Below, one piece after another: positions 1 to 8,696 of a stretch of DNA of 64,000 nucleotides. This DNA comes from Bradyrhizobium sp. CCGB12. Lineage in GTDB: Bacteria > Pseudomonadota > Alphaproteobacteria > Rhizobiales > Xanthobacteraceae. Under the pieces are notes generated by a model. That model saw only the letters and a list, made by a program, of their open reading frames with translations. It ran no database searches and had not been told where the DNA came from. Position 1 is the first letter of the stretch, and each line of letters starts with the position of its first letter. Location of the stretch: assembly GCF_024199845.1 (NCBI RefSeq), contig NZ_JANADO010000001.1, positions 8,668,001 to 8,732,000 of the forward strand, in the 5' to 3' direction. Both the position numbers and the translations under genes were made by a program.

Positions 1-3000
1 CCTCGCGTGCGAGGAACGACAGAAACGCATCGCGGTCCACCAGAGCGGCACCAGGTCCCGCTTCATGCGTTGACGGATCGAAAAAGAGTATCTTACCCGC
101 GTCATCCGAATATGAGAGGTCCCGCCCGTTTGAAAGGTGCATCTTAAGCCCGGCAATGAGCCCCGGTGCAGGCACGCTGAAGCTGAAGGATTCCTCGATT
201 GAATAGTCGTGACCACTGCGCTCAGCGAGATAGTCTGTAACCGTAGGCTGAATCTCGACGACCAATCCATTCCAATCTTCAGGGCTCATCCACACGGAAA
301 CATCATGATACAGCGGATGCCAGGGGTATTCGCCGATATACCCGTCCGACGACTTGTCCAGTTCAGGAAGATCGGAATGCCTTCTAAACAGTTTTCCTGA
401 CAATTCCTGCACAACCTTGCTGCGATCCGCGGCGCGCACCAGAAAACAGCGAATCTCAAACGCCGTCTGCCGATCGAGCATTCGCTCACCTTCTCGCATG
501 ACCCAGCAATTCCAGCGTTCGAACTCATCGACAACGAGCCATGCCCGACCCGTCTTCGGATCCGTCACGCTCAGTAATGACGCGTCATTCACCATATCTT
601 CCGGCGTATCGAGCCACGCGAGACGCGACTGTGGCGACATCGCGCGGAGGTTCACCTGAGCTGGCATCCACCATGTCCGGTCGCTCTGCCGGGCTTCCTT
701 AGGGGTCTTTGTGACAAAAAGGGAGGGATCGATGTCACGTCGGCTCACTTGCCATGGCCCCTGAAAGATACGCAGCCCGTCGTCGCGACTCGACCCAACG
801 AAGCAAAAGTTATCGCCTAAACGAGCCAGAAACTCGTGAAAGGCTATCCATTGATACTTTTTCCCAATGCGCTCGATCCGATGATTCGTCCTGTCTCTGT
901 TCCCGTAATTCCGGTCAAATTCTCCGAACAGTTCCGGAGTCCAGCCGAAATCGTGGGCACGCTTGCAAACCCAACGCCGCGCCCGCATCCGGTCAAAGGA
1001 TGGTGGCCAGGTGTAGTAACGCTTTGCGCCGCGCAAATCGTTGCGAACAATATGGCGAGCCCGGTTATTGTACTCCAGCCATTCGGCCTCACCCAAAGTG
1101 GCCCGCAACCGCGCTTCCGCTTCATCGACGGCTTGCTCGAACCGGCTCACATCCTCTTCTTCAAAATCTCCGTCGTCTTCGACTTCATCCTTTTCCTGCC
1201 CTGAGTCATCGACGGTCAGGAACTTGAACCTGAACGGACCTATGGGCCCCTGATTGGCCCGCCACGCATCGCAGGCTACGATGAGTTCGCTGAGACGCGC
1301 TTCCGCATTCGGGATCCGGCCAACCACATCGCTGATCCAATTGCGATAGATTTGCTCCTGGCTCTGCTCAATGAGGGTGATTGGAAACGCGCTGAACTTT
1401 CCGACCGGGCCGTCAATGACATAGCGTGCGAAATCGCCGTCGTTCACGCTGGAGTTCACAATATCATCGCGAAAGCTCTTTCCTGGGGCGTATTCCTGCA
1501 CATAGGTCGCAATGACGGCATCCGCCACATCCTCAATGCCCGATGGGCTGAGATACGGAGGCCGCGCCCGTGTTAGATCGACGCCTGCCGGCAAAACACC
1601 CCTCATATGGGCAAGCTCGATAATTCCACGTGCATGGTCACGGATAAGGACATGGGCAAGCGCTTCATCGCGGTCGAACACGCAACGATACGCCGCCTCC
1701 GCCAGCTCACCCAACCCGTCCTTCGCCATTCCCTGCAAGGCGGCTCCGTAGGCGGCAGCCATGACACGATCGAGGATATAGGGATCGTCGATGTCTTGAA
1801 AACGACGAACAAGGCCGGCAGCCACTGTCAGCCGCGTCGCAAGCAACGCCGCCAGCGCCTTCGTAGCCCGGTCCCGGATAAGACGGTGGCTTGTCGTAAA
1901 CAGCCAGCTCAACGCGATGGCGGCAAGTTCGGCGCGTTTCTCTTCGATTGCTTCAAAGCCGTTCTGGAGAGTCCAGCTAATCAAGGTCTCGATGGGGCTG
2001 TCCTCTTCGTCGCCCTCCTGAGCAACATATATAGACCAAGTCTTGTCCCGCTGCGGCATCGCCCGCTTGACAAGTCTTCCGTGCAAATATTCAGCATTAA
2101 ACGCATTATCCGGCTCGCTCGCGACGGCAAGCAGCGTGCGCATGGCCTCGTTACGGCCCGAGGAGCGCGAAGCGTCCTTCAACAAATCAAGGGTTCGCTG
2201 CGTGAATGCACGCTGCTCGCGCCAAAGCACACTGCCAACAAACACGCGCAGCAGGAGCAGCCTGTTCCGCGGCTTGGGCATGGCGTCCGGGAGTTCGAGC
2301 CCGCAGCGCTCCGGCAACTGGACCGCCATCGCTTCCAGAACGCCCGCATGCTCGTAGGCCTTTTCGCCTTCGAGGTAGGCCTCCAGCGGAGTGCCCGGCA
2401 AAAACGAATCCTTCGGCACCGATACATCAAGATGCTTGTCAAGAAGCTGGCGCGCAATTCGATGGTCGCTATACCGCTCGAACGAAAAGCGCACGATGGG
2501 GACGATAGCCCCATCATCTCCCGTCACGGGTTCATCCGCCAAGACTCCTTCGCTCACCAGCCTGGCGAGCAGACTTCGTTCAAACACGCCATGCGCCGGA
2601 GCGATGGCCTCCATGAGCGCATCGGCCTTATCGTATTCGAGGAAGCCGCGCTCCCCCTCATCGAAAGCGGCCGCAAGCGACTCCAGCGCTTTGGCGACCC
2701 TGCCAAGCTTATGGTCGAGCCCGAGCTGCCGCTCGACGGATTTTGCAACGGCTTCCGAGTAGAAGCCGAAGATCTCCGTTACCCCGCGCATGCCGCGTGG
2801 AAATTCCTGAAGTTGTTCCTTTTCGAGATAGTCACAACAGGTCTTGAGAAAGAGCGGGTTCTCAAATTCCGGGATGAGGTTCGGTGCCGCCATGCGCACA
2901 ATGCCGCGCTTATCAAGATAGTAGCGGGCGGCCTCCGCCGCACGGCCGGCAAATCCCACATGCTCGACTTGAGTCAAATCGGGCCCAGGGCCCGCCGGCA

Positions 3001-4405
3001 GGATGTACGGCAAATAAGTCGAGCGACACGACAAGGCGAGGGCGACGCGCGGGAAATCCTCGATAGTCTTGAGAAATGCGGCCAGCCGGTGTGACCAGAT
3101 GGCGATTCCATGCCGCTCGTTGATGGCGTCGACAAAAATGACGGCCCGGGTACCTGCCGCCTGCGCTGCGGCGTCGAGGGCGCCGAGAAATTTCTCTACA
3201 GAGATTTGCAGATCAAGCTGCTTGATGATTTGCGCCCACGGGTCGTCATCAATCAGCGTGCCGCCGAGTATAAGAAGCGACGGGCGGCCATTCGCGACCT
3301 GATGATCGACGGCATCTCCGAACAGATGTGACTTGCCGACGCCGGCCGGCCCTGTCACCAACGCCCGTCGGCCGTTCACCAGGCGCCAGCTATCACCGGC
3401 CACCCCTTCGATGATGGTGTCCAACGCCTCCTCGAGCCCGCGCATGGCGTGATACAGGTAGCCCGCGTCATCGTCGCGTTTCGAAGGCGGCGGATTGAGA
3501 TTGCGAACGGCCCGCATGACTTGGCCAGCCGCAACAAGGGCATCGCTCCCCAGCGACTGAAGGCGATCAATGGGAAATACATAGGCGGGATCATCAGGCG
3601 TCGCCGACAATAGCGAGCTGAGCGCGCTCGTCGTGGCCTCAACCGCCGTGATTTCGGCAGCCAGTACCGTGTCCGCGTTCAGCCGCTTCAGACGATTGAT
3701 GACAACGTGACGCGCCTCTTCCAGTTTCTCACCCCATGCTTGAACCTCGCTAAGGAGGGCCGGGTCGCGGCATAGGCCGAGGATGGTACGGCGGATCGGC
3801 AATTCGACGTTCGTTTCGGGAGTATAGCGCTGGCCGAGGCTAACGCGTGCCCGCTCAAAGCGGCTCACGAACCATGCGGAAGTTAGAAAGGTCTCATCGA
3901 ACCAGAAAGCCGCCCTACCGGAATAGAGCGGATTGTCGCGGCCCAACCGCTCCACAAGCTCGGAATGTCCCCACAGTTCGATGACGAGCTTGCACTTAGC
4001 TTTGGTTGCGGCAGTCGTCCATTTCTTGACCCAGGCCTGCCAGCGCGAAAGCTGGGTTTTGGCTTTGCCGGTGCGCTGGTCAAACAGATCGAACGGTATG
4101 CAGACAATGTACCGGTTAAGTCGCGGATGCTTGGCCAGCGCCCGCTTGATGGACTTGTCGAGCTGCGCAACCTGACCTGCGTCAAATTTAAAGAAATACT
4201 TTGTCTGCCAGCCTGTCTCCGAGCCGTCACCGTGCCGCATGAAACACTCGACACCTGCGTCTGCTCCGACGCCCTTCCGGTAGAAAACGTCACCGGATAC
4301 CCGGGGCTCCAGCGCAGCAAGCTGTGAGCACAATTCCTCGAAGGCGTAATTTTGGGACCCTCCGAAGGAGCGAATGCGCTGGAAGTCGAGATTGACTGCT
4401 GCCAC
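1..4405 (-). CDS. Avs-like anti-phage STAND NTPase with N-terminal nuclease domain (3' end outside window)
   Basis: This frame is open from about 4456 to the left edge, more than 1460 residues, so the C-terminus is missing. Residues ~1-200 look like a PD-(D/E)xK nuclease: an FGGSQNYAFEELC helix (residues 14-26), D49 in GADAGVE, and Q67-T-K69 in GWQTKYF, the QxK form seen in Mrr-like enzymes. A P-loop NTPase follows: Walker A GPAGVGKSH with K358 and Walker B AVIFVDAINE with D426. The long helical remainder fits a STAND sensor region. Avs (AVAST) proteins combine an N-terminal effector, a STAND core and a C-terminal phage-protein sensor, then degrade DNA after recognition. I chose the GTG at 4405, which has GAGG seven bases upstream; GTG 4456 is an alternative. 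It lies 106 nt after a DUF4238 gene on the same strand. The Avs type cannot be settled here; another nuclease-NTPase defence family is possible. Confidence 0.75.
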   Translation of the reverse strand, partial: MAAVNLDFQRIRSFGGSQNYAFEELCSQLAALEPRVSGDVFYRKGVGADAGVECFMRHGDGSETGWQTKYFFKFDAGQVAQLDKSIKRALAKHPRLNRYIVCIPFDLFDQRTGKAKTQLSRWQAWVKKWTTAATKAKCKLVIELWGHSELVERLGRDNPLYSGRAAFWFDETFLTSAWFVSRFERARVSLGQRYTPETNVELPIRRTILGLCRDPALLSEVQAWGEKLEEARHVVINRLKRLNADTVLAAEITAVEATTSALSSLLSATPDDPAYVFPIDRLQSLGSDALVAAGQVMRAVRNLNPPPSKRDDDAGYLYHAMRGLEEALDTIIEGVAGDSWRLVNGRRALVTGPAGVGKSHLFGDAVDHQVANGRPSLLILGGTLIDDDPWAQIIKQLDLQISVEKFLGALDAAAQAAGTRAVIFVDAINERHGIAIWSHRLAAFLKTIEDFPRVALALSCRSTYLPYILPAGPGPDLTQVEHVGFAGRAAEAARYYLDKRGIVRMAAPNLIPEFENPLFLKTCCDYLEKEQLQEFPRGMRGVTEIFGFYSEAVAKSVERQLGLDHKLGRVAKALESLAAAFDEGERGFLEYDKADALMEAIAPAHGVFERSLLARLVSEGVLADEPVTGDDGAIVPIVRFSFERYSDHRIARQLLDKHLDVSVPKDSFLPGTPLEAYLEGEKAYEHAGVLEAMAVQLPERCGLELPDAMPKPRNRLLLLRVFVGSVLWREQRAFTQRTLDLLKDASRSSGRNEAMRTLLAVASEPDNAFNAEYLHGRLVKRAMPQRDKTWSIYVAQEGDEEDSPIETLISWTLQNGFEAIEEKRAELAAIALSWLFTTSHRLIRDRATKALAALLATRLTVAAGLVRRFQDIDDPYILDRVMAAAYGAALQGMAKDGLGELAEAAYRCVFDRDEALAHVLIRDHARGIIELAHMRGVLPAGVDLTRARPPYLSPSGIEDVADAVIATYVQEYAPGKSFRDDIVNSSVNDGDFARYVIDGPVGKFSAFPITLIEQSQEQIYRNWISDVVGRIPNAEARLSELIVACDAWRANQGPIGPFRFKFLTVDDSGQEKDEVEDDGDFEEEDVSRFEQAVDEAEARLRATLGEAEWLEYNNRARHIVRNDLRGAKRYYTWPPSFDRMRARRWVCKRAHDFGWTPELFGEFDRNYGNRDRTNHRIERIGKKYQWIAFHEFLARLGDNFCFVGSSRDDGLRIFQGPWQVSRRDIDPSLFVTKTPKEARQSDRTWWMPAQVNLRAMSPQSRLAWLDTPEDMVNDASLLSVTDPKTGRAWLVVDEFERWNCWVMREGERMLDRQTAFEIRCFLVRAADRSKVVQELSGKLFRRHSDLPELDKSSDGYIGEYPWHPLYHDVSVWMSPEDWNGLVVEIQPTVTDYLAERSGHDYSIEESFSFSVPAPGLIAGLKMHLSNGRDLSYSDDAGKILFFDPSTHEAGPGAALVDRDAFLSFLARE

Positions 4406-4511
4406 CTGGGCGCCTCGATTAATTGAAATGATGGGGGCGTAAAATTGGGGATACACGTACCGCCTTGGGGAAGGCCCCAAGATTGCGCGACAATACTAGA
4501 TTCGACTGTAT

Positions 4512-5408
4512 TCAATCCACGGTTGGATACTTGCCGATGTTAGGGAAGAGCGGCAACGGCTCCATCTCGGTCGACATCTTGGCTCGGACAAATGCCTCTT
4601 GCGACTGGTCGCCGGCCCATACGAACCGCCTTGCGCGCCCGGTGACAAACTCGTTTACGCGATCGACCAGATCAGGTGGCTTCTGGGCACCTACCAACGC
4701 AATGGAGTTCTGCTGGTTTGCGGCAAGAAATAGCTTGGTCGGGCCAATCGGAATGAATATCACCCCGTCAGGCCCACCAAGATTGTGAATGCAGACTGGT
4801 CGGTCGGACGTGACGAAACGCCTCGGCGACCCCGAAGCATCGATGACTGCCCACTGCATTTTGTTCATATGCGTGATGAGCGTTTCATTGTCGAAGTTCT
4901 TGATGATGAGATTGACGCGCATCTTCGCCGCGGTGAACGGGTCGACAGTAGCAAGATATTCGTCGAAGGTTGCCGGCGCTTCTGGCGGCTTGATTTTTTC
5001 CCACTCAGACTGGAACGCGGCGCCGCTTCCGTCCCAAATTGCTTTAGCTGCGGCGCGCAGCTCAGGCATCGCGTGCGGATGCCGGAAGTGCACCCCGAAG
5101 ACGAAGCGCGACCACGCGTTTATGAGTTCATTGGTCCACGGCAAGCCGTTTCCGATATGAATATCGAGGGCGTCGGCCGCCGTGCGGTCCAAGTAGTTGA
5201 AAAACACCGTTTCAAGGTACTGGCGCTGCTCCGGTGGCAGATCGGCAAACTCGTAGAGATCGGTCTCGAACCCGGTTGCCCGCGGCCCGACAGGCTTCGC
5301 GATGAGCTTGCCGTTCTTCAGGCTGTACTCAATCAGCTTGCCGTTGGCGCCGGTCCACTGGGATAAATAGAACGCAGGAATAAAATGATGGTCGCGCGGC
5401 TCACTCAT
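4512..5408 (-). CDS. DUF4238 domain protein
   Basis: The N-terminus SEPRDHHFIPAFYLSQW is the signature of DUF4238 proteins (HHFIP followed by an aromatic/LxxW segment). The function of the family is unknown; members are often seen near defence and mobile genes. The protein is about 298 residues with no membrane segment or signal peptide. The ATG at 5408 is preferred because it directly precedes the conserved segment; starts at 5420 and 5447 are in frame, and no strong ribosome-binding site decides between them. It ends 106 nt before the Avs-like gene, in the same direction, so the two may be co-transcribed. The proposed start lies inside one arm of an inverted repeat (5400-5414), a possible operator. 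Any link to the Avs-like protein is inference from position. Confidence 0.75.
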   Translation of the reverse strand: MSEPRDHHFIPAFYLSQWTGANGKLIEYSLKNGKLIAKPVGPRATGFETDLYEFADLPPEQRQYLETVFFNYLDRTAADALDIHIGNGLPWTNELINAWSRFVFGVHFRHPHAMPELRAAAKAIWDGSGAAFQSEWEKIKPPEAPATFDEYLATVDPFTAAKMRVNLIIKNFDNETLITHMNKMQWAVIDASGSPRRFVTSDRPVCIHNLGGPDGVIFIPIGPTKLFLAANQQNSIALVGAQKPPDLVDRVNEFVTGRARRFVWAGDQSQEAFVRAKMSTEMEPLPLFPNIGKYPTVD

Positions 5409-5479
5409 AGTGAGTCGCATAGTAGGGCGCGGCAGCGATATTGCCAACGATCCTCCCGCAACTGCTCACCATGAGTGAG
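5400..5479. promoter_or_regulatory. Inverted repeat, possible operator before the DUF4238-Avs genes
   Basis: Positions 5400-5414 (ctcactcatagtgag) and 5465-5479 (ctcaccatgagtgag) are inverted copies matching at 14 of 15 bases, 50 bp apart. They flank the presumed promoter of the minus-strand DUF4238-Avs genes, and the left arm overlaps the proposed start codon. Such placement would suit a dimeric repressor, possibly the neighbouring XRE protein, but no binding evidence exists. Confidence 0.35.
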
Positions 5480-5521
5480 CGGCCCGCCCGGCAATGCGGC
5501 CGCACGGCCGTGGCCCGCACG

Positions 5522-5542
5522 AAGCTGCCCGAGGGGCAGCTT
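5522..5542. terminator. Perfect 9-bp hairpin downstream of the XRE/ImmA gene
   Basis: aagctgccc (5522-5530) and gggcagctt (5534-5542) form a perfect 9-bp stem with a GAG loop. It begins about 36 nt past the stop of the minus-strand XRE/ImmA gene. There is no clear T-tract, so it may be a weak terminator or an RNA-stability hairpin. Confidence 0.4.
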
Positions 5543-5577
5543 CCGACAACAGCGGCGGATTTGCGGTCGGTAGGGAT

Positions 5578-6690
5578 CTAAACCTGCCGCAACGTTGGGA
5601 ACGACAGCACCTTGTTCTGCAGGCTGCCGGCAGGTAGCGAGCAGAGCGACTCTACATCGCTCGCATTGAGGAGCACATCTTCTGCGATCTCAGTGGGCAG
5701 CTTGATATTGTTTTCGATCAGCATCCGCGCGGCCGAGCCGAGAACCGTCGGCTTCGACAGCGCAAAAGCGTTGTCGAGCGGTTCTCGCTTGCGGATGCCG
5801 CGGGCGTTCATTTGCTTCCACATGTACTTGACCTGGTCCGGGTTCAGTATCCCGAGATCCTTGCATCGGTAGATCATAGCCGCCACCGCCACGCGCCATC
5901 GGCCCTTGAGGGATAGGAAGTAGTCGATGGTGGTATTCGCGATTTCCCGCGCGAACGTTCGGCGCGGCAGGAGCAAGGCACCGGCGAACCGGTTGGCCTG
6001 GTTCTCAAGCCGGTCCAGGTTGCGACTGTTTACCTCGACAGCGTTGTGCAGGACGAGGTGGCCGAGCTCGTGTGCCATGTTGAAGAGTTTGCGCGAGTTA
6101 CTCTCTTGGTCGGCGGCGTAGAGCACGTATGGTCTTCCACCCTGCCAGCGGGAGACGGCATCCATGTCCTCGCAGCGCACCGGCTCCTCGATCACGATGA
6201 CGCCGTGGTATTCGAGCAGCGGAGCCAGATCGGTGATCGGACCGAAGCCGACGTTCCAGAACTCGCGCATTTGATCGGCGATCTCCTCGATCCGCTCGTT
6301 GCCATCGCGTTCGTAGTCGAACTCGATGGCGGGCAAGTGCACTGGCGGCAGCTCGACGTATTCCGCGAGGGACTCCGCGATGTAGAACGCCCATTCCAGC
6401 CGACGGCCGATCCGCAGGCGGTCGGGCCGCTGCATGCGCTTCAGGCTGCGCCACGTCGGCGTCAGGAAGCGCTCGGCGGTGTGTTTGCGCGGCGTTATGA
6501 AGAAACCCGGTGGCTGCCGGGTGATGGCGATGATCTTGCTGAACACGTCGCCGCGCGGTGCGAAGGCGCCAGTCTCATAGGTGCCAACGGACTGGCGGCT
6601 CACGCCGATCGCGTCGGCGAACTGCTCGTCGGTCATGCCGACGGACTCGCGCGCCTCCCGAATCCTCTCGGGAATGATCCTCGCAGACAT
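5578..6690 (-). CDS. XRE-family HTH / ImmA-IrrE metallopeptidase fusion
   Basis: About 370 residues. The N-terminus is a Cro/CI helix-turn-helix (MTDEQFADAIGVSRQSVGTY), followed by a linker and a zincin domain with the active-site motif MAHELGHLVLH and a downstream ENQANRFAGALLLP segment supplying the usual third zinc ligand region. In this family (COG2856, as in B. subtilis ImmA) the peptidase cleaves or inactivates a partner repressor or antitoxin to switch genes on a mobile element. The ATG at 6690 is preferred because GAAGG stands about eight bases upstream; a GTG at 6696 is the alternative. The upstream gene ends at 6701, so the two are almost certainly one transcript. The substrate is not known; the partner ORF and the repeats near 5400-5479 are candidates only. 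Confidence 0.85.
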   Translation of the reverse strand: MSARIIPERIREARESVGMTDEQFADAIGVSRQSVGTYETGAFAPRGDVFSKIIAITRQPPGFFITPRKHTAERFLTPTWRSLKRMQRPDRLRIGRRLEWAFYIAESLAEYVELPPVHLPAIEFDYERDGNERIEEIADQMREFWNVGFGPITDLAPLLEYHGVIVIEEPVRCEDMDAVSRWQGGRPYVLYAADQESNSRKLFNMAHELGHLVLHNAVEVNSRNLDRLENQANRFAGALLLPRRTFAREIANTTIDYFLSLKGRWRVAVAAMIYRCKDLGILNPDQVKYMWKQMNARGIRKREPLDNAFALSKPTVLGSAARMLIENNIKLPTEIAEDVLLNASDVESLCSLPAGSLQNKVLSFPTLRQV

Positions 6691-6700
6691 GGGCACGCCT

Positions 6701-7372
6701 TCAACGCTTGGTGTCGTCGCTCTTTTTCTTTTCGATTATCGAGACCACGTTGTCCTTAAGCTTCATCTTGGATTTCGGGTCGACCGCCGCGGGCCGTTTT
6801 GTGTCCTCCGACTTCTTCTGAATCACCACGGCCATCAGGTTGATACGGGCGAGCCACTCGTCAGCATTCGCTGACGGCGATTGCCAGAGTGCGTGCGACA
6901 ACCGGCCGTCCGGCGCCGCGCGGTACGTCAGCCATGTGTAGAGCTTCGGCGGTGCCAGGCGGATGATCCGCTCCTCCTCGGTCTCGAAGAAATTCGGCAT
7001 ATTCGACGCCCTCGCGTCCTGACGGTTTGGCGTGTCTTCCGGAAACTTGGTCGGGTCCTCGGTGCGGACGATGTGCCCGTGGCAGTCGCCGCTGTAGATG
7101 TCGAGCCAGTGCCAGGTGCCGCGAGGCATCGGCGTCAGCGTGCACTTAAATGGGAGGTCGCCGGCTTTGCACATCTCCTCGAAACGCATCAGAATGCCGG
7201 CGCGGCGGATCAGACCGCGCATGTCGTCGCCTACCTTTGACGAGAACATCGGGGTGCCTTTGATCACGTCGTCGCCGGCGGCGATGCCTTCGCGCAGGGC
7301 CCGGAGCGTGTTTGCGTAGCTGTCGTAGGGAAAAGCAGTATCCAGGCGTTGCTGAAAGGTCTTGGTTTGCAT
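6701..7372 (-). CDS. Unknown protein paired with the XRE/ImmA gene
   Basis: A protein of about 223 residues that I do not recognise. It has an aromatic-rich centre (MPRGTWHWLDIYSGDCHG) and a charged C-terminus in which a KKSEDTKR-like segment occurs twice, about 30 residues apart. No signal peptide or membrane segment is seen. It is directly upstream of the XRE/ImmA gene with about 10 nt between them. In such pairs one partner is usually the substrate or effector controlled by the peptidase, but that is inference. The start at 7372 is chosen because a promoter-like sequence (7411-7439) would lie inside the gene if the upstream ATG at 7429 were used; GAGGAAG precedes the 7372 ATG. Confidence 0.6.
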   Translation of the reverse strand: MQTKTFQQRLDTAFPYDSYANTLRALREGIAAGDDVIKGTPMFSSKVGDDMRGLIRRAGILMRFEEMCKAGDLPFKCTLTPMPRGTWHWLDIYSGDCHGHIVRTEDPTKFPEDTPNRQDARASNMPNFFETEEERIIRLAPPKLYTWLTYRAAPDGRLSHALWQSPSANADEWLARINLMAVVIQKKSEDTKRPAAVDPKSKMKLKDNVVSIIEKKKSDDTKR

Positions 7373-7410
7373 GATTGGTACGGCTTCCTCGTCCCCGACT
7401 CGCGCCAAGT

Positions 7411-7439
7411 AAATCACCCCTTTTGGCATCCTGTGTCAA
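7411..7439 (-). promoter_or_regulatory. Putative sigma70-type promoter for the unknown-XRE/ImmA pair
   Basis: On the minus strand, a consensus -35 TTGACA (7434-7439) is followed by a 17-nt spacer and TGATTT (7411-7416) as a weak -10. Transcription would start near 7404, about 30 nt before the ATG at 7372. Based on similarity to consensus only. Confidence 0.4.
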
Positions 7440-7641
7440 GTTTGGTGTCCCTTTTTCCATCAGCTTGCGGCGGGCAGGAGCCAAAGATCTGTAAAGATCA
7501 AAGACTTGGGCTGCCAAAGAACGATGTGCCGCCGTTTTCGCTGCTCTACGCCGAAACCTCCTGCAGCGGTGCACCGTGTTGCCACTCATCCGATTCGTAG
7601 CCCAAAACCGGCAAACACGAATCGCTGCTCAAGGGGGAGCC

Positions 7642-8607
7642 ATGGCAGAAAAACGAAACATTCCGAGGCGGCTGTTCAAATACCGCGCGTTCAACAATCT
7701 CACACTCGATATGATCATCGCGGATAATCTCTTCTATGCCGATCCGAGCACGTTCAATGATCCGCTCGACTCTCGACCCTCGCTCAACATTGACCTTCCG
7801 GCTTCGGATCTGGAACGCGCACTACGGCAACTCCTCGAACGACGCGTGAGTGCGGAGATGAAAGCCGCGGCTCAGACAATCGGGTACCAGGGTCCGGAAG
7901 CCCTGGGTCACATCGATCGACTGAGCCGACAACGAGCCGATAAAGTCATTTCGGAAATCAGCTTCTATGCTACCGATCCCAGCTACGAAGTAGACGACCC
8001 TCTTCAGTTACTGCTTGGCAGCGATCTGGAGAAGGAACTGTTGCTGCAATACGACAAGGGCATTGTATCCTTGGGGCAGCGCGCCACCTGCCCGTTGATG
8101 TGGAGCCACTATGGCGATCAGCATCACGGTGTCTGCATCGGTTACTCGGTGCCGTCTGATGTGCTCGACGATCTCCATCAGGTTAAGTACGGCGGCACGC
8201 GGCTCGTCGATGCCAGCAAGGTCCTAGCGATGCTCGACGGCGACAAGGACGCTCGTCGTCAGGTTGACGAAGCCGTTCTGTTGCGGAAGGCAGCGAGTTG
8301 GCGATACGAGCAAGAATGGCGTTTGATTGGGCGGCGCGGGGTGCAGCGTTCCCCACTGGAGCTCGAAGAGGTCATCTTCGGAATGCGCTGCAAGGAAGCT
8401 GTAAAGTACGCTATCGTCACAGCGTTGGATGGCAGGCGACGTCCCGTTCGATTCTATGAAATGCGCGAACTCTACGGGACCTTCAATTTGAAGAAATATC
8501 CGCTGGAAGACGGAGAAATGAGAGCCTTTTTTCCGCGGCGATCTCGTGACATCCATGAAGCGTTCCAATCCATCGCCGCTGCCCAGACGGAGGGGCAGCC
8601 GTCGTGA
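7642..8607 (+). CDS. DUF2971 domain protein
   Basis: About 321 residues. The order of motifs fits DUF2971: RLFKYRAFNN near the start, FYADPSTFNDPLDSRP (residues ~28-43), and later CPLMWSHYGDQHHGVCIGYS. Near the end come WRYEQEWRLIG and FGMRC, both typical of the family. The function is unknown, although such genes are frequent in defence and mobile islands. The ATG at 7642 is preceded by a very good ribosome-binding site (AAGGGGGAG), which rules out the longer reading from 7576. It is divergent from the XRE/ImmA pair and convergent with the Gabija-like genes, so it appears to be a single-gene unit. Cytoplasmic, with no membrane segment. Confidence 0.8.
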   Translation: MAEKRNIPRRLFKYRAFNNLTLDMIIADNLFYADPSTFNDPLDSRPSLNIDLPASDLERALRQLLERRVSAEMKAAAQTIGYQGPEALGHIDRLSRQRADKVISEISFYATDPSYEVDDPLQLLLGSDLEKELLLQYDKGIVSLGQRATCPLMWSHYGDQHHGVCIGYSVPSDVLDDLHQVKYGGTRLVDASKVLAMLDGDKDARRQVDEAVLLRKAASWRYEQEWRLIGRRGVQRSPLELEEVIFGMRCKEAVKYAIVTALDGRRRPVRFYEMRELYGTFNLKKYPLEDGEMRAFFPRRSRDIHEAFQSIAAAQTEGQPS

Positions 8608-8696
8608 TGGCTCTGCCATCGCTAAGCGCGTACGGGACGAGGCTCAACCTACCTGCAAAACGCACATCGATAGATATTCCTCGGTCGCCGACTTGG

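Noticed and set aside
1607..3094. 495-codon open frame on the plus strand
   Set aside because: It is antisense to the Avs-like gene, whose minus-strand frame has clear nuclease and NTPase motifs; the plus-strand product shows none.
3883..4515. 210-codon minus-strand frame
   Set aside because: Overlaps the start of the Avs-like gene in another frame and has a Ser/Pro/Arg-rich composition typical of an out-of-frame reading.
4785..5366. 193-codon plus-strand frame
   Set aside because: Antisense to DUF4238, which has a clear family signature on the minus strand.
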